Shown: positions 35,912 through 44,520, counted from the first letter of the stretch. The stretch: 64,000 nt of DNA from Agromyces italicus DSM 16388 (GCF_000421545.1 NZ_ATXF01000009.1:124001-188000); one strand, 5' to 3'. Numbers and translations: made by a program. Notes: generated by a model not told the origin, from the sequence alone.

Positions 35912-37186
35912 TCAGCGAACGGAGCGCACCCGGAAGACGGCAAGCCCCCCGAGCAGGATCACGACCGCCGCGGCGACGTAGAGTTCGCTGAAGCCGGCCG
36001 CGGCGAGCGCGGCCCAGCCGATCAGCGGTGCGATGGGCAGATGCTGGATCGCGTTGACGATGCCGAGGTCGCGCGCGCGGGTGCGCTCGTCGGGCAGCAC
36101 ATCGGTGAGCAGTGCCTGGTCGACCGCGAGGAAGAGCCCGTAGCCGAGCCCGAGCAGCACTGCGGCGACGATGCTCGCGGGCCAGCTCGGTACGAATGCG
36201 AGCACGAGCGCCGCCGCCGCCTGGAGACCGGCCGAGATCGCGACGAGCACCCGGCGCGAACGGAACCGGTCGGTGAGTCGACCGCCCGCCCACGAGGCGA
36301 GCCCCGAGGCGACGAGGTATACGAGGATGAGCGACATGAGCGCTCCCTCGGCGTCCGGGAGACCGAGCGCGTCGGAGAGGAAGAAGAGCAGATACGTCGT
36401 GCCGACGAGATTGCCGGCGTTCACGAGCACTCGCGAGACCGTCACCCAGCCGAAGTCGCGGTACGCGGCGAGGGGAGGCCGACCCCGTCGTGGGGCGGTG
36501 AGGGCGGCCTCGTGTCCGTCGGTCTCGGCGCGAGCGCGCGCGACGGGCTCGCGGAACCCCAGCAGGAACGGCAGGGGTGCCGCGAGGGCGATCATCGCGA
36601 TGACGGCCCAGCTCCACGCGACATCGGTGACGAGTTCGGTGACGATGAGCATGCCGCCTGCGAGTGCGATGACCTGCGGAATGCCCATCGCCGCCGACGC
36701 GCGCCCGCGCTGGGCGATGGGCACCTGGTCGGCGATCATCGCCGAGAGCGAGACGAGCACGGCCGACTGTCCGAGGGCGACCACGCCGAGCAGCACCGCG
36801 GCCGACTGCCACGAGACCTGGGCGCCGACGAGTGCGAACGGCACGGATGCCACGACGAAACCGCCGAGCGCCCAGGATCGACGACGGCCGAACCTCGGAT
36901 TGCTGCGATCGCAGAGCCAGCCGATGACGGGTACCGCGAGGAGGACGACCACGCCGGTCTCGGCGATGAGGAACGATCCGACGCCGACCTTTTCGGCCGG
37001 GTCGAGAATGCTCGCGAGCTTCACGATGAGGTACTGGCCCGGCAGCATCATGAGCAGCCAGAACGCGAACCAGGCGCCGCCGAATCCAATGAACCACCAG
37101 CGGCTCAAAGGCGTGCGGGCATCGGCGGAGAATCCCCTGCCGGCGGCTTCTGCGGCGAGCGTGGCGGGGGTGAGGTCGTGCGTCAT
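35912..37186 (-). CDS. MFS transporter (GPH-like), sulfatase operon
   Basis: Membrane transporter of 424 residues with about twelve helices. WWFIGFGGAWFAFWLLMMLPGQYLIVKLA at the start and IGWLCDRSNPRFGRRRSWALGG place it near the glycoside-pentoside-hexuronide (SLC45-like) group. The product end FRVRSVR is complete. The gene lies upstream of the sulfatase gene on the same strand with 54 bp between; they probably form one operon taking up and opening a sulfated or sugar compound. Confidence 0.87.
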   Translation of the reverse strand: MTHDLTPATLAAEAAGRGFSADARTPLSRWWFIGFGGAWFAFWLLMMLPGQYLIVKLASILDPAEKVGVGSFLIAETGVVVLLAVPVIGWLCDRSNPRFGRRRSWALGGFVVASVPFALVGAQVSWQSAAVLLGVVALGQSAVLVSLSAMIADQVPIAQRGRASAAMGIPQVIALAGGMLIVTELVTDVAWSWAVIAMIALAAPLPFLLGFREPVARARAETDGHEAALTAPRRGRPPLAAYRDFGWVTVSRVLVNAGNLVGTTYLLFFLSDALGLPDAEGALMSLILVYLVASGLASWAGGRLTDRFRSRRVLVAISAGLQAAAALVLAFVPSWPASIVAAVLLGLGYGLFLAVDQALLTDVLPDERTRARDLGIVNAIQHLPIAPLIGWAALAAAGFSELYVAAAVVILLGGLAVFRVRSVR

Positions 37187-37229
37187 TGCGCTCCCGGGGC
37201 GGACCTCGATGTCCGCTGATCGACTCAGC

Positions 37230-37251
37230 AAGTGGGACAAATGACCCACTT
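37230..37251. promoter_or_regulatory. Operator candidate in the MFS/ectB divergent region
   Basis: AAGTGGG (37230-37236) and CCCACTT (37245-37251) are perfect 7-bp arms around an 8-base centre (ACAAATGA). It is 44 bp upstream of the MFS start. No regulator gene is adjacent, so the binding protein must be encoded elsewhere. Confidence 0.5.
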
Positions 37252-37418
37252 CATCGACTGTAGGCGCCGGCCCGATCGAGCGCAAGGGACGGATTCGGCA
37301 CCCGACCGTCGCAGGGCGGACGGCGTCCATGCGTGGCATCCGCTCGCAGCCGACTCACCGTTCGAGGCCCTAGGCTCGATGGCACCGCAAACCTGATCTG
37401 CAGAGGAGCCCGCCTGCC

Positions 37419-38693
37419 ATGAGCGACGCCGCGAACCTTGACGTCTTCGACCGCCGCGAGTCCGAGGTGCGCGGCTACGTGCGGTCGTTCCCGACGGTCT
37501 TCGACCGCGCGACGGGCTCGACCCTCGTCGACGCCGACGGCCGCGAGTACCTCGACTTCTTCGCCGGCGCGGGCGTCCTGAACTACGGGCACAACAATCC
37601 GGCGTTCACGAGCGCGCTGATCGAGTACCTCGAGCGCGGCGGCATCATCCACGGGCTCGACATGGCGACCTCGGCCAAGCGGGCCTTCATCGAGGCGTTC
37701 GAGCGGCTCATCCTCGAGCCCCGCGGCCTCGACCACAAGCTGCAGTTCACGGGCCCGACCGGTGCGAACGCCGTCGAGGCGGCGCTCAAGGTCGCTCGCC
37801 AGGCGACCGGCCGTTCGACGGTCGTGGCGTTCACGAACGCCTTCCACGGGTTGAGCCTCGGCGCACTCGCCGCAACCGGCAACAGCCACTACCGCGCGGC
37901 CGCGGGCGTCTCGCTCGACGACATCGTGCGCCTCCCCTACGACGGCTACCTCGGCGACGACGTCGACACCCTCGACCTCTTCGAGAAGATGCTCGACGAC
38001 CCGGGCTCGGGCCTCGACCTGCCCGCCGCGGTCATCGTCGAGGCGGTACAGGGCGAGGGCGGCATCAACGTCGCGAGCGTGCCGTGGCTCCAGCGTCTCC
38101 GCGCGATCACGGCCGAGCGCGGCATCCTGCTCATCCTCGACGAGATCCAGGCGGGCGTCGGCCGTACCGGCGCGTTCTTCGCGTTCGAGGCCGCGGGCAT
38201 CGTGCCCGACCTCGTCACCGTGTCGAAGTCGATCTCGGGCTCGGGCCTGCCGATGTCGCTCGTGCTGCTGCGCCCCGAGGTCGACGTGTGGAAGCCGGGT
38301 GCCCACACCGGCACCTTCCGCGGCAACAACCTCGCCTTCGTCTCGGCGCGCGTCGCCCTCGAGAACTACTGGGCCGACGACGAGTTCGTCGACGTGATCG
38401 CCCGCACCTCCTCGCTGCTCGCCGCCGAGCTCGAGGAGATCGCCGCGGCCAACCCCTCGCTCGGCCTCACGGCGCGCGGCCGCGGCCTCATGTACGGCCT
38501 CGTCTGCGATGCCGACCCGACGCTCGCCGGCCGCATCTCGAAGGAGGCGTTCACACGCGGCCTCGTGATCGAGACCTCGGGTGCCCACGACGAGGTGCTG
38601 AAGTTCCTGCCCGCGCTCACGATCGGCGAAGACGAACTGCGTCGCGGGCTCGCGATCGTGCGCGAGAGCCTCGCCGCGGTGCTCGAGGCCTGA
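37419..38693 (+). CDS. ectB: Diaminobutyrate-2-oxoglutarate transaminase
   Basis: PLP-dependent class III aminotransferase of 424 residues, the EctB length. Segments FTGPTGANAVEAALKVAR, AVQGEGGINVA, LLILDEIQAGVGRTGAFFAFE and VSKSISGSGLPMSLVLL (the PLP lysine in SKS) are very close to known EctB proteins. It converts aspartate semialdehyde and glutamate to L-2,4-diaminobutyrate, the first step of ectoine synthesis. AGAGGAG precedes the ATG. Unusually, no ectA or ectC is beside it: a CHY-finger gene follows and an MFS gene is divergent. It may feed ectoine genes elsewhere or make diaminobutyrate for another product. Confidence 0.9.
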   Translation: MSDAANLDVFDRRESEVRGYVRSFPTVFDRATGSTLVDADGREYLDFFAGAGVLNYGHNNPAFTSALIEYLERGGIIHGLDMATSAKRAFIEAFERLILEPRGLDHKLQFTGPTGANAVEAALKVARQATGRSTVVAFTNAFHGLSLGALAATGNSHYRAAAGVSLDDIVRLPYDGYLGDDVDTLDLFEKMLDDPGSGLDLPAAVIVEAVQGEGGINVASVPWLQRLRAITAERGILLILDEIQAGVGRTGAFFAFEAAGIVPDLVTVSKSISGSGLPMSLVLLRPEVDVWKPGAHTGTFRGNNLAFVSARVALENYWADDEFVDVIARTSSLLAAELEEIAAANPSLGLTARGRGLMYGLVCDADPTLAGRISKEAFTRGLVIETSGAHDEVLKFLPALTIGEDELRRGLAIVRESLAAVLEA

Positions 38694-38715
38694 GCAAGCG
38701 ATCGCGGTCGACGAC

Positions 38716-39135
38716 ATGACCGAGCCGGATGCCTCGGGCACGCCCCGCGTGCTCGGGGCCACCGTCGACGACGAGACCCGGTGCGTGCACTACCGCACCG
38801 AGCTCGACATCGTCGCGATCCGCTTCGCCTGCTGCGGCGAGTACTACCCCTGCCACGCCTGCCATGAGGAGGCCGCCGATCACCCGGCCGAGCAGTGGCC
38901 GCTCTCCGAGCGCGGGCGCGAGGCGGTGCTCTGCGGTGTGTGCCGCGCCGAACTGACGATCGACGCGTACCTCGTGGTCGACGCCTGCCCCGTGTGCGCG
39001 TCGCGCTTCAACGAGCGCTGCCGCTTGCACACCCACCTCTATTTCGAGACCGAGCGCGGGGCCGCGGCGGCCGCGCTCGCGACGGCGCCGACCCGCAGCG
39101 TCGCGAGCGAAGGGTCGACGGCCCCGCGAACGTAG
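38716..39135 (+). CDS. CHY-type zinc-finger protein
   Basis: Protein of 139 residues with a CHY zinc-finger layout: TRCVHYRTELDIVAIRFACCGEYYPCHACHEEAADHPAEQWP, VLCGVCRAELTIDAYL and ACPVCASRFNERCRLHTHLYFE. The pattern of Cys and His pairs binds about three zinc ions. In eukaryotes the module occurs in ubiquitin ligases; the bacterial single-domain forms have no known role. It is 22 bp after ectB on the same strand, so co-transcription is likely, but a link of function is not evident. Confidence 0.86.
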   Translation: MTEPDASGTPRVLGATVDDETRCVHYRTELDIVAIRFACCGEYYPCHACHEEAADHPAEQWPLSERGREAVLCGVCRAELTIDAYLVVDACPVCASRFNERCRLHTHLYFETERGAAAAALATAPTRSVASEGSTAPRT

Positions 39136-39183
39136 CCCCGCCGTCGCCGCGAGTCACCGGTCTCGGCCGGCGGGGGGCGGAGC

Positions 39184-41775
39184 TCAGCCGCGCTCGACGC
39201 CGGCCGCCGCCGGCTCCGGCGCGGGCGCGGACGACCCGGCCGCGGTGGCGTCGGCCGCGCCGTGCACCGGGTGCGTGCGCTCGAGGGCCGCACCCTCGAC
39301 GTCGACGTCGGGCAGAATGCGGTCGAGCCACTTCGGCAGCCACCACGCCTTCTCACCGAGCAGGTGCATGATCGCGGGGATCAGCAGCATGCGCACCACG
39401 AAGGCGTCGAGCAGCACGCCCGCCGCGAGGCCGAAACCGAGCGGGCGCACCATCGTGAGGTGCGAGAACACGAAGCCGCCGAACACCGACGCCAAGATGA
39501 TGGCTGCCGCAGTGACCACCGCTCGACCGCCCCGCAGGCCCGCGACCACCGCCGTGCGTGCCGGCGCGCCGTGCACCCAGGCCTCGCGCATGCCCGAGAC
39601 GAGGAACAGCTGGTAGTCCATCGCGAGCCCGAACAGCACGCCCATGACGATGATCGGTGCGAAGTTCAGCACGGGCCCGGGATCGTGCACGTCGAAGAGC
39701 GCCCCGAGCCATCCCCATTGGAAGATCGCGACGACCGCGCCGAACGCGGCGAACAGCGAGAGCACGAAGCCCGCGGTCGCGATGAGCGGCACGAGGATCG
39801 AGCGGAACACGAGGATGAGGATGAGCATCGACAGGCCGACGACGAGGCCCAGGTAGAGCGGCAGCACGTTCGCGAGCTTCTCGGAGATGTCGATGTTGCC
39901 GCTCGCCTGGCCCGCGACGCCGAGTGCGAGTCCGCCGGAGCCGTCGAGGCCCGCGTCGGCGGCGTCGAGCGGGGTCAGTGCCCGGAGTTCGTGCACGAGC
40001 GCTTCGGTCGACTCGCTCGAGGGGCCGTCGCTCGGCACCACCTGGAAGGCCAGGAAGTCACGGTCGTCGGAGACGCCGACGGGCGCGACCGCGACGACGC
40101 GGGGCTGGTCGAGCAGCAGCTCAGCGAGCTCCGCCTGCGCCGGCGTCACGCCGTCGTCGTCGAGCTTCTCCGGCAGCGCGACCGTCACGAGCAGGGTGCC
40201 GTTCTGTCCGGCGCCGAACGCGTCGGCGACGGCCGTGTACGCCCGGTACTGCGTCGAGTCCGCGGCCTCGGACGAGCCGTCGGGCAGGCCCAGCCGCATC
40301 GACAGCGCAGGGATGGCGACGACGAGCAGTGCGACGATCGCGATGCCTGCGCGCAGCAGGGCGCGCGAGGTCTTCATCGGCTTCAGCTCGGGCTCGGTGT
40401 GCGCGGCGTGCCCGATCTGCGCGCGAGCGCGACGGCTCAACACCCGCAGGCCGATGAGACCGAGCAGCGCGGGGCTCAGGGTGACCGCGACGAGCACGGC
40501 GATGAGCACGCACACCGCACCGACCGTTCCCATGACGCCGAGGAACGGGATGCCCGTGACGTTCAGCGCGAGCAGGGCGACGAGCACGGTCGAGCCGGCG
40601 AAGACGACGGCGTTGCCCGAGGTGCCGTTCGCGAGCGCGATCGACTCGTCGAGCTCCATGCCGGCGAGCAGCTGGCGGCGGTGACGGTTGAAGATGAAGA
40701 GCGCGTAGTCGATGCCGACGGCGAGGCCGAGCATCACGCCGAGCACCGGGGTGACCGACGACATGTCGACGACGCCCGAGAAGGCGAGCGAGCCGGCGAC
40801 GCCGACGCCGACGCCGACGAGCGACGACAGGATCGGCAGCACCGCGGGCAGCAGTGCGCGGAACATCACGATGAGCACGAGGAGCGCGAGCACGACGCCG
40901 ATGACCTCGCCGGGCCCGATGAGGCCGGCGATCGAGGCGGCGATCTCGCTCGAGTAGTCGATGCTCACCCCCTCGATGTCGGCGCCGTCGAGTTCGGCGG
41001 CGACGGCCGACTTCTGCTCGTCGGGGAGGCTGAACAGGTCCTCCTCGAACATTACCGCGCCGAGGGCGGTCGTCTCGTCGTCGGAGACCGTCTGAATCTC
41101 GGATGCCGCCTCGGCGAGCCGCACGCCGGCGTCGAGCTGCACGCCCTGCGCCGCGAGCTCCGCGGCGCCGGAGCTCAGTTCGGCCCGGTTCGCGTCGAGC
41201 TCGGCCTGTCCGGCGTCGAGCTGAGCCTGCTGGGCCGCGAACTGCTCTGCGGCGAACTCGAGGGTGCCGTCGGCATCGGCTTGGGCGACCGCCGCGTCGA
41301 GCTGGGCCTGGCCCGCGTCGAGCTGCTGCTGAGCGGCGTCGAGCCGGGCCTCGCCGGCGTCGAGCTGCTGCGCCGCAGCATCGAGCTGCGCGGCGCCGTC
41401 GTCGAGCTGGGCCTGCGCCTCGTCGCGCTCGGCCTGTGCGACGAAGGGGTCGACGACGGTCGCGACACCGTCGAGCTTCGCGATGCGCCCGAGCAGCGCA
41501 CCGATCTCGGCCTGCTGCTCCTCGGTGAATGCCTCGCCGTCGTCGGCCTGGAAGACGACGGTGCCGGTTGCGCCGCCCAGGTCGTCGAGCTCGCCCTGCA
41601 GTTCCGCGGTCACCCGGTCCGTCTCGGTGCCGGGAATGCTCATGCTCGAGGTCAGGGTGCCGCCGAAGGCGAGGAAGCCGCCCGCGGCAAGCCCGAGCGC
41701 GACGACCCAGGCGACGACGATGCGCCACGGCCGGTGGGCGGCGAAGCGCCCGAGGCGATAGAGGAGTTCGGCCAT
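39184..41775 (-). CDS. MMPL/RND-family exporter with a coiled-coil heptad insert
   Basis: Membrane exporter of 863 residues with two six-helix MMPL halves. GxxxDY motif: MLGLAVGIDYALFIFNRHR and the second half VLFGLAMDYQLFLVSGMREA give the proton-relay Asp-Tyr pairs. The first extracytoplasmic loop contains about eleven seven-residue repeats of form QAQLDAG (residues about 121-162 and 184-218), predicted to form a long helix or hairpin. MMPL proteins export lipids or drugs using the proton gradient. The TetR gene at 41924 is divergent, and two operators lie between them. ATG at 41775 follows GAAAGGGCA. Confidence 0.92.
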   Translation of the reverse strand: MAELLYRLGRFAAHRPWRIVVAWVVALGLAAGGFLAFGGTLTSSMSIPGTETDRVTAELQGELDDLGGATGTVVFQADDGEAFTEEQQAEIGALLGRIAKLDGVATVVDPFVAQAERDEAQAQLDDGAAQLDAAAQQLDAGEARLDAAQQQLDAGQAQLDAAVAQADADGTLEFAAEQFAAQQAQLDAGQAELDANRAELSSGAAELAAQGVQLDAGVRLAEAASEIQTVSDDETTALGAVMFEEDLFSLPDEQKSAVAAELDGADIEGVSIDYSSEIAASIAGLIGPGEVIGVVLALLVLIVMFRALLPAVLPILSSLVGVGVGVAGSLAFSGVVDMSSVTPVLGVMLGLAVGIDYALFIFNRHRRQLLAGMELDESIALANGTSGNAVVFAGSTVLVALLALNVTGIPFLGVMGTVGAVCVLIAVLVAVTLSPALLGLIGLRVLSRRARAQIGHAAHTEPELKPMKTSRALLRAGIAIVALLVVAIPALSMRLGLPDGSSEAADSTQYRAYTAVADAFGAGQNGTLLVTVALPEKLDDDGVTPAQAELAELLLDQPRVVAVAPVGVSDDRDFLAFQVVPSDGPSSESTEALVHELRALTPLDAADAGLDGSGGLALGVAGQASGNIDISEKLANVLPLYLGLVVGLSMLILILVFRSILVPLIATAGFVLSLFAAFGAVVAIFQWGWLGALFDVHDPGPVLNFAPIIVMGVLFGLAMDYQLFLVSGMREAWVHGAPARTAVVAGLRGGRAVVTAAAIILASVFGGFVFSHLTMVRPLGFGLAAGVLLDAFVVRMLLIPAIMHLLGEKAWWLPKWLDRILPDVDVEGAALERTHPVHGAADATAAGSSAPAPEPAAAGVERG

Positions 41776-41837
41776 GGCGATGCTGCCCTTTCGAGTCGCG
41801 GAGGAGGCGGCGCTTCGTCGGGCCTCGTCAAGAGGAA

Positions 41838-41870
41838 CCGACATCTGTCGGATTTCCGACCAATGTCGGA
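41838..41870. promoter_or_regulatory. Tandem TetR operators between MMPL and TetR genes
   Basis: CCGACA-TC-TGTCGG at 41838-41851 and TCCGAC-CAAT-GTCGGA at 41855-41870 are two perfect palindromes sharing CCGAC half-sites. They sit in the 148-bp divergent region and are the probable sites of the TetR protein that controls the exporter. Confidence 0.7.
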
Positions 41871-41923
41871 GAACTTCGGGCGGGCGGCACCGGAGAGCGC
41901 CGCCCGACTGAAAGAATCCCCGT

Positions 41924-42481
41924 ATGGACGTCCGCATCGAACGCACTCGCCGTGCGCTGCAGGCGGCCCTCTTCGACCTCGCCCGCGAACGCCCGCTCGA
42001 CGAGCTCACGGTCGCCGACATCGCGGCGCGTGCCGGGGTCAACCGGTCGAGCTTCTACCAGCACTACGCCGACAAGGAGACGTTGCTCGCCGACGCGCTC
42101 GACGCCGCGGCGGAGGCGGCGGGCGCCTCGGTCCCCCGCGTGCTGAGACCGGGCTCCGCACCGCCGCAAGCCCTCTTCGACTACCTCCGGCACTTCGACG
42201 AGAACGCCGAGGTGTACCGGCGGGTACTCGGCCCGCAGGGCTCCGCGGTCGTGATGAGCCGCCTCCGCGCACGCCTCGAGACCATCGTGCGCGAGGGGAT
42301 CGAAGCCTCCGGATCCCGCGTGTTCGACGGGCTCCCCCTCGACGTCGTCGGGGCGGGCATCGCGGGTACCGCGCTCGGCGTGATCGAGGCGTGGCTCGCA
42401 CGCGACCCCCGGCCGCCGGTCGAGACCGCCGCCGAGTGGCTGTGGCGGGTGCTCCTCGGCCCCGGTGACGCCTGGCGGTGA
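41924..42481 (+). CDS. TetR family regulator of the MMPL exporter
   Basis: Repressor of 185 residues. HTH: MDVRIERTRRALQAALFDLARERPLDELTVADIAARAGVNRSSFYQHYADKETLL, of the type with F-Y-x-H-Y. The C-terminal domain (TetR_C_like) carries the ligand pocket. It is divergent from the MMPL exporter gene, with two operators in between, so it probably represses the exporter and itself and is released by the exported substrate. Confidence 0.9.
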   Translation: MDVRIERTRRALQAALFDLARERPLDELTVADIAARAGVNRSSFYQHYADKETLLADALDAAAEAAGASVPRVLRPGSAPPQALFDYLRHFDENAEVYRRVLGPQGSAVVMSRLRARLETIVREGIEASGSRVFDGLPLDVVGAGIAGTALGVIEAWLARDPRPPVETAAEWLWRVLLGPGDAWR

Positions 42482-42485
42482 GTGA

Positions 42486-42510
42486 CGGCAGCCCGGCCGT
42501 AGGGCTGCCG
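42486..42510. terminator. Bidirectional terminator hairpin
   Basis: CGGCAGCCC at 42486-42494 and GGGCTGCCG at 42502-42510 are perfect 9-bp arms with a 7-base loop. It lies between the convergent TetR and DHA2 exporter genes, 4 bp after one stop and 7 bp from the other. Confidence 0.65.
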
Positions 42511-42517
42511 AGCGGCG

Positions 42518-43963
42518 TCAACCGAGGTGTGCGACGGCAGCGCCCGCCTGCGGCATGAGCTCCTCGCGCGAACCGCGGACCATGGTCAGTGCGACGACCG
42601 AGGCGAGCACCATGCCGACCGCGGCCGCGATGAACGTCGCCGAGTACCCCTCGGTCAGCGCGGCGAGGTAGGCGGCGCCGTCGGCCGGCGAGGCTCCCGC
42701 GCCGGCCATCGCCGCCGCGTAGATCGCCGTGAACACCGAGAGGCCGATCGACCCGCCGATCTGCATCGACGAGTTCGCCACGGCCGAGGCGACCCCCGCG
42801 TCGTGCGGTGCGACGCCCGTCAGCGCGAGGTTCTGGAGCGGCACGAAGACGAACGCCATCCCGGCACCCATGATCGCGAGCGGAATCGCCACCTCCGTGA
42901 GGTACGCACCGTCGGGGGTGACGAAGCCGAGGTACACGAGTCCCGCCGCGACGAGCAGCGGCCCGCCCACGAGCAGCGGGCGCGGGCCCGACGACGGCAG
43001 CAGCTTCGTCACGAGCGGAGCGACCAGCATCGTGCCGAGCGGCAGCGGCAGGCTCGCGAGGCCGGCGGCGAGCGCGGACATGCCGAGCACGATCTGCAGG
43101 TGGAAGGTCAGATAGAGGGTCGCCCCGATCATCACGCTGCCGGCGACGAGCTGGATGAGGAAGGCCCCAGCACGGGCGCGGTGCGTGACGATCCGCAGGG
43201 GAAGGAGCGGCTGCGCGACCTTCGATTCGATCCACACGAACAGGGCGAGCAGCAGCACGCCGAGCGCGAGGAACCCGATCGTGTCGACGCGACCCCAGCC
43301 GAGCTCGGCCAGGCTGAACCCGTAGACGAGCGCGCCGAGGCCGAGGGCGACGGTGACGGCGCCGAGCACGTCGTATCGGTTCTCGCCTTCGGCACGGCTC
43401 TCGCGCAGGAAGAGCGCGCCGCCGATGAGCCCGACGACGACGAAGACCACGTTGACGAAGAGGCACCAGCGCCAATCGACCAGTTCGGTCAGCAGTCCAC
43501 CGAGCACGAGGCCGACGGCGGCGCCCGCGCCGGCGATCGTGCCGAAGACGGCGAAGGCGGTGTTGCGATCCCGGCCACCCGGGAAGGTGACGGTGAGCAG
43601 CGCGAGCGCGGCGGGTGCGAGGAGGGCCGCGAACGCGCCCTGCAGGCCGCGGGCGAGGATCAGCTGCATCCCGTCGGCGGCGAAGCCGCCCCACGCCGAG
43701 ACGACGCCGAACCCGAGCATGCCGACCAGGTAGGTGCGCTTGCGCCCCCAGTAGTCGGAGATGCGGCCGCCGAGCAGCAGCAGGGCGCCGAACGCCAGCG
43801 CATACGCCGTGACGACCCACCCCCGCTCGCCGTCGCTGAGGCCGAGCTCGAGCTGCGCCGCGGGCAGCGCGATGTTGACGATGGTGCCGTCGAGGACGAC
43901 GACGAGTTGCGTGAGCGAGAGCACGACGAGTGCCGCCCACCGGTTCGGGACGCGCGAGGACAT
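42518..43963 (-). CDS. DHA2-type MFS multidrug exporter
   Basis: Membrane exporter of 481 residues with fourteen predicted helices. Motif D1 LDGTIVNIALPAAQLELG, motif A GGRISDYWGRKRTYLVGM, motif C-like ARGLQGAFAALLAPAALALL and the helix-five region are typical of EmrB/QacA-like proton-coupled drug exporters. GGAGG lies 7 bases before the ATG at 43963, inside a stem that would hide it. The gene is followed by a terminator. A TetR gene is convergent, not divergent, so its regulator is not obvious. Confidence 0.92.
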   Translation of the reverse strand: MSSRVPNRWAALVVLSLTQLVVVLDGTIVNIALPAAQLELGLSDGERGWVVTAYALAFGALLLLGGRISDYWGRKRTYLVGMLGFGVVSAWGGFAADGMQLILARGLQGAFAALLAPAALALLTVTFPGGRDRNTAFAVFGTIAGAGAAVGLVLGGLLTELVDWRWCLFVNVVFVVVGLIGGALFLRESRAEGENRYDVLGAVTVALGLGALVYGFSLAELGWGRVDTIGFLALGVLLLALFVWIESKVAQPLLPLRIVTHRARAGAFLIQLVAGSVMIGATLYLTFHLQIVLGMSALAAGLASLPLPLGTMLVAPLVTKLLPSSGPRPLLVGGPLLVAAGLVYLGFVTPDGAYLTEVAIPLAIMGAGMAFVFVPLQNLALTGVAPHDAGVASAVANSSMQIGGSIGLSVFTAIYAAAMAGAGASPADGAAYLAALTEGYSATFIAAAVGMVLASVVALTMVRGSREELMPQAGAAVAHLG

Positions 43964-43967
43964 GGAA

Positions 43968-44001
43968 AAACCTCCGGGATTCTTGGGGATTCCGGAGGTT
44001 T
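43968..44001 (-). promoter_or_regulatory. 5' UTR hairpin sequestering the exporter ribosome-binding site
   Basis: On the minus strand, AAACCTCCGG (44001-43992) pairs perfectly with CCGGAGGTTT (43977-43968) across a 14-base loop. The second arm contains the GGAGG Shine-Dalgarno for the DHA2 exporter (start 43963), so the fold would block ribosome binding until the upstream arm is disrupted. Confidence 0.6.
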
Positions 44002-44073
44002 CGAGCCTCGGACCGGGCGATGACTCGCCACGGCCGCCCTGACGAACAGACTGTCAGGCAGGCGTCCAGTTTA

Positions 44074-44520
44074 TCAGGCGTCGAGTGCGGTGTCGGCGAG
44101 GTGCCGTGCCCCGTGGCTCAGCACCTTGACGACGACCCCGCGCCGGCGCAGTTCGGCGAGCGTGCGCAGCTCCTCGTCGACGTCTCGCCCGAGCGCATGC
44201 ACGTTCGCCACGACGAGCACGTCGCCGCCGTGCAGGGTGCCGAAGAACCGCGCGAGCCGCTGCTCCCACGATTCGCCGAGGTTCTCGGGGGCCGGGTAGC
44301 GGAAGTCGAGGATCTGCACCCCGAACGCGAGCAGGTCCTGGCGCTGCTCGAGGATCGGCGGCATGTCGTCGCGGGCGACGACGAGGCCGACGAGCCGGGA
44401 GCCCTCGGGCCGCGCCATCCACCAGTGGCCGTCGTGGCGCACCTCGACGAAGCACTCGGGGCACTCGGTCGGGGTGTGGGTCGACGGTCCCGTCTCGATC
44501 GTGGGATTCTCGTCGCTCAT
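44074..44520 (-). CDS. Serine-recombinase-like domain protein with an N-terminal CxxC segment
   Basis: Protein of 148 residues. After a disordered head (SDENPTIETGPSTHTPTECPECFVEVRHDGHWWMARPEG) come strands and helices resembling the resolvase catalytic fold: RLVGLVVARDDMPPILEQRQDLLAFG, then GDVLVVANVHALGRDVDEELRTLAELRRRGVVVKVLSHG, which matches the DVLVVxxLDRLGR block of serine recombinases. The usual nucleophile Ser near the first strand is absent, and no DNA-binding tail exists, so recombination activity is unlikely. GAGGAGCGA precedes the ATG. No mobile element surrounds it. Confidence 0.7.
   Translation of the reverse strand: MSDENPTIETGPSTHTPTECPECFVEVRHDGHWWMARPEGSRLVGLVVARDDMPPILEQRQDLLAFGVQILDFRYPAPENLGESWEQRLARFFGTLHGGDVLVVANVHALGRDVDEELRTLAELRRRGVVVKVLSHGARHLADTALDA

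Noticed and set aside
41175..41440. Regular DNA repeats that resemble a CRISPR array
   Set aside because: The period is 21 bp and in frame; they encode the LDAG heptads of the MMPL loop. No spacers of constant length and no cas genes.
39262..42468. Very long open frames opposite real genes (1068 codons here; others at 24646-27609, 51526-54792, 34364-37219)
   Set aside because: High G+C leaves antisense frames open. The translations are Arg/Ala/His-rich with no family features, and each opposes a gene with clear catalytic motifs.
44074..44520. Resolvase-like gene as sign of a transposon or integron
   Set aside because: No terminal repeats, no transposase and no base-composition change around it; the protein seems inactive as a recombinase.
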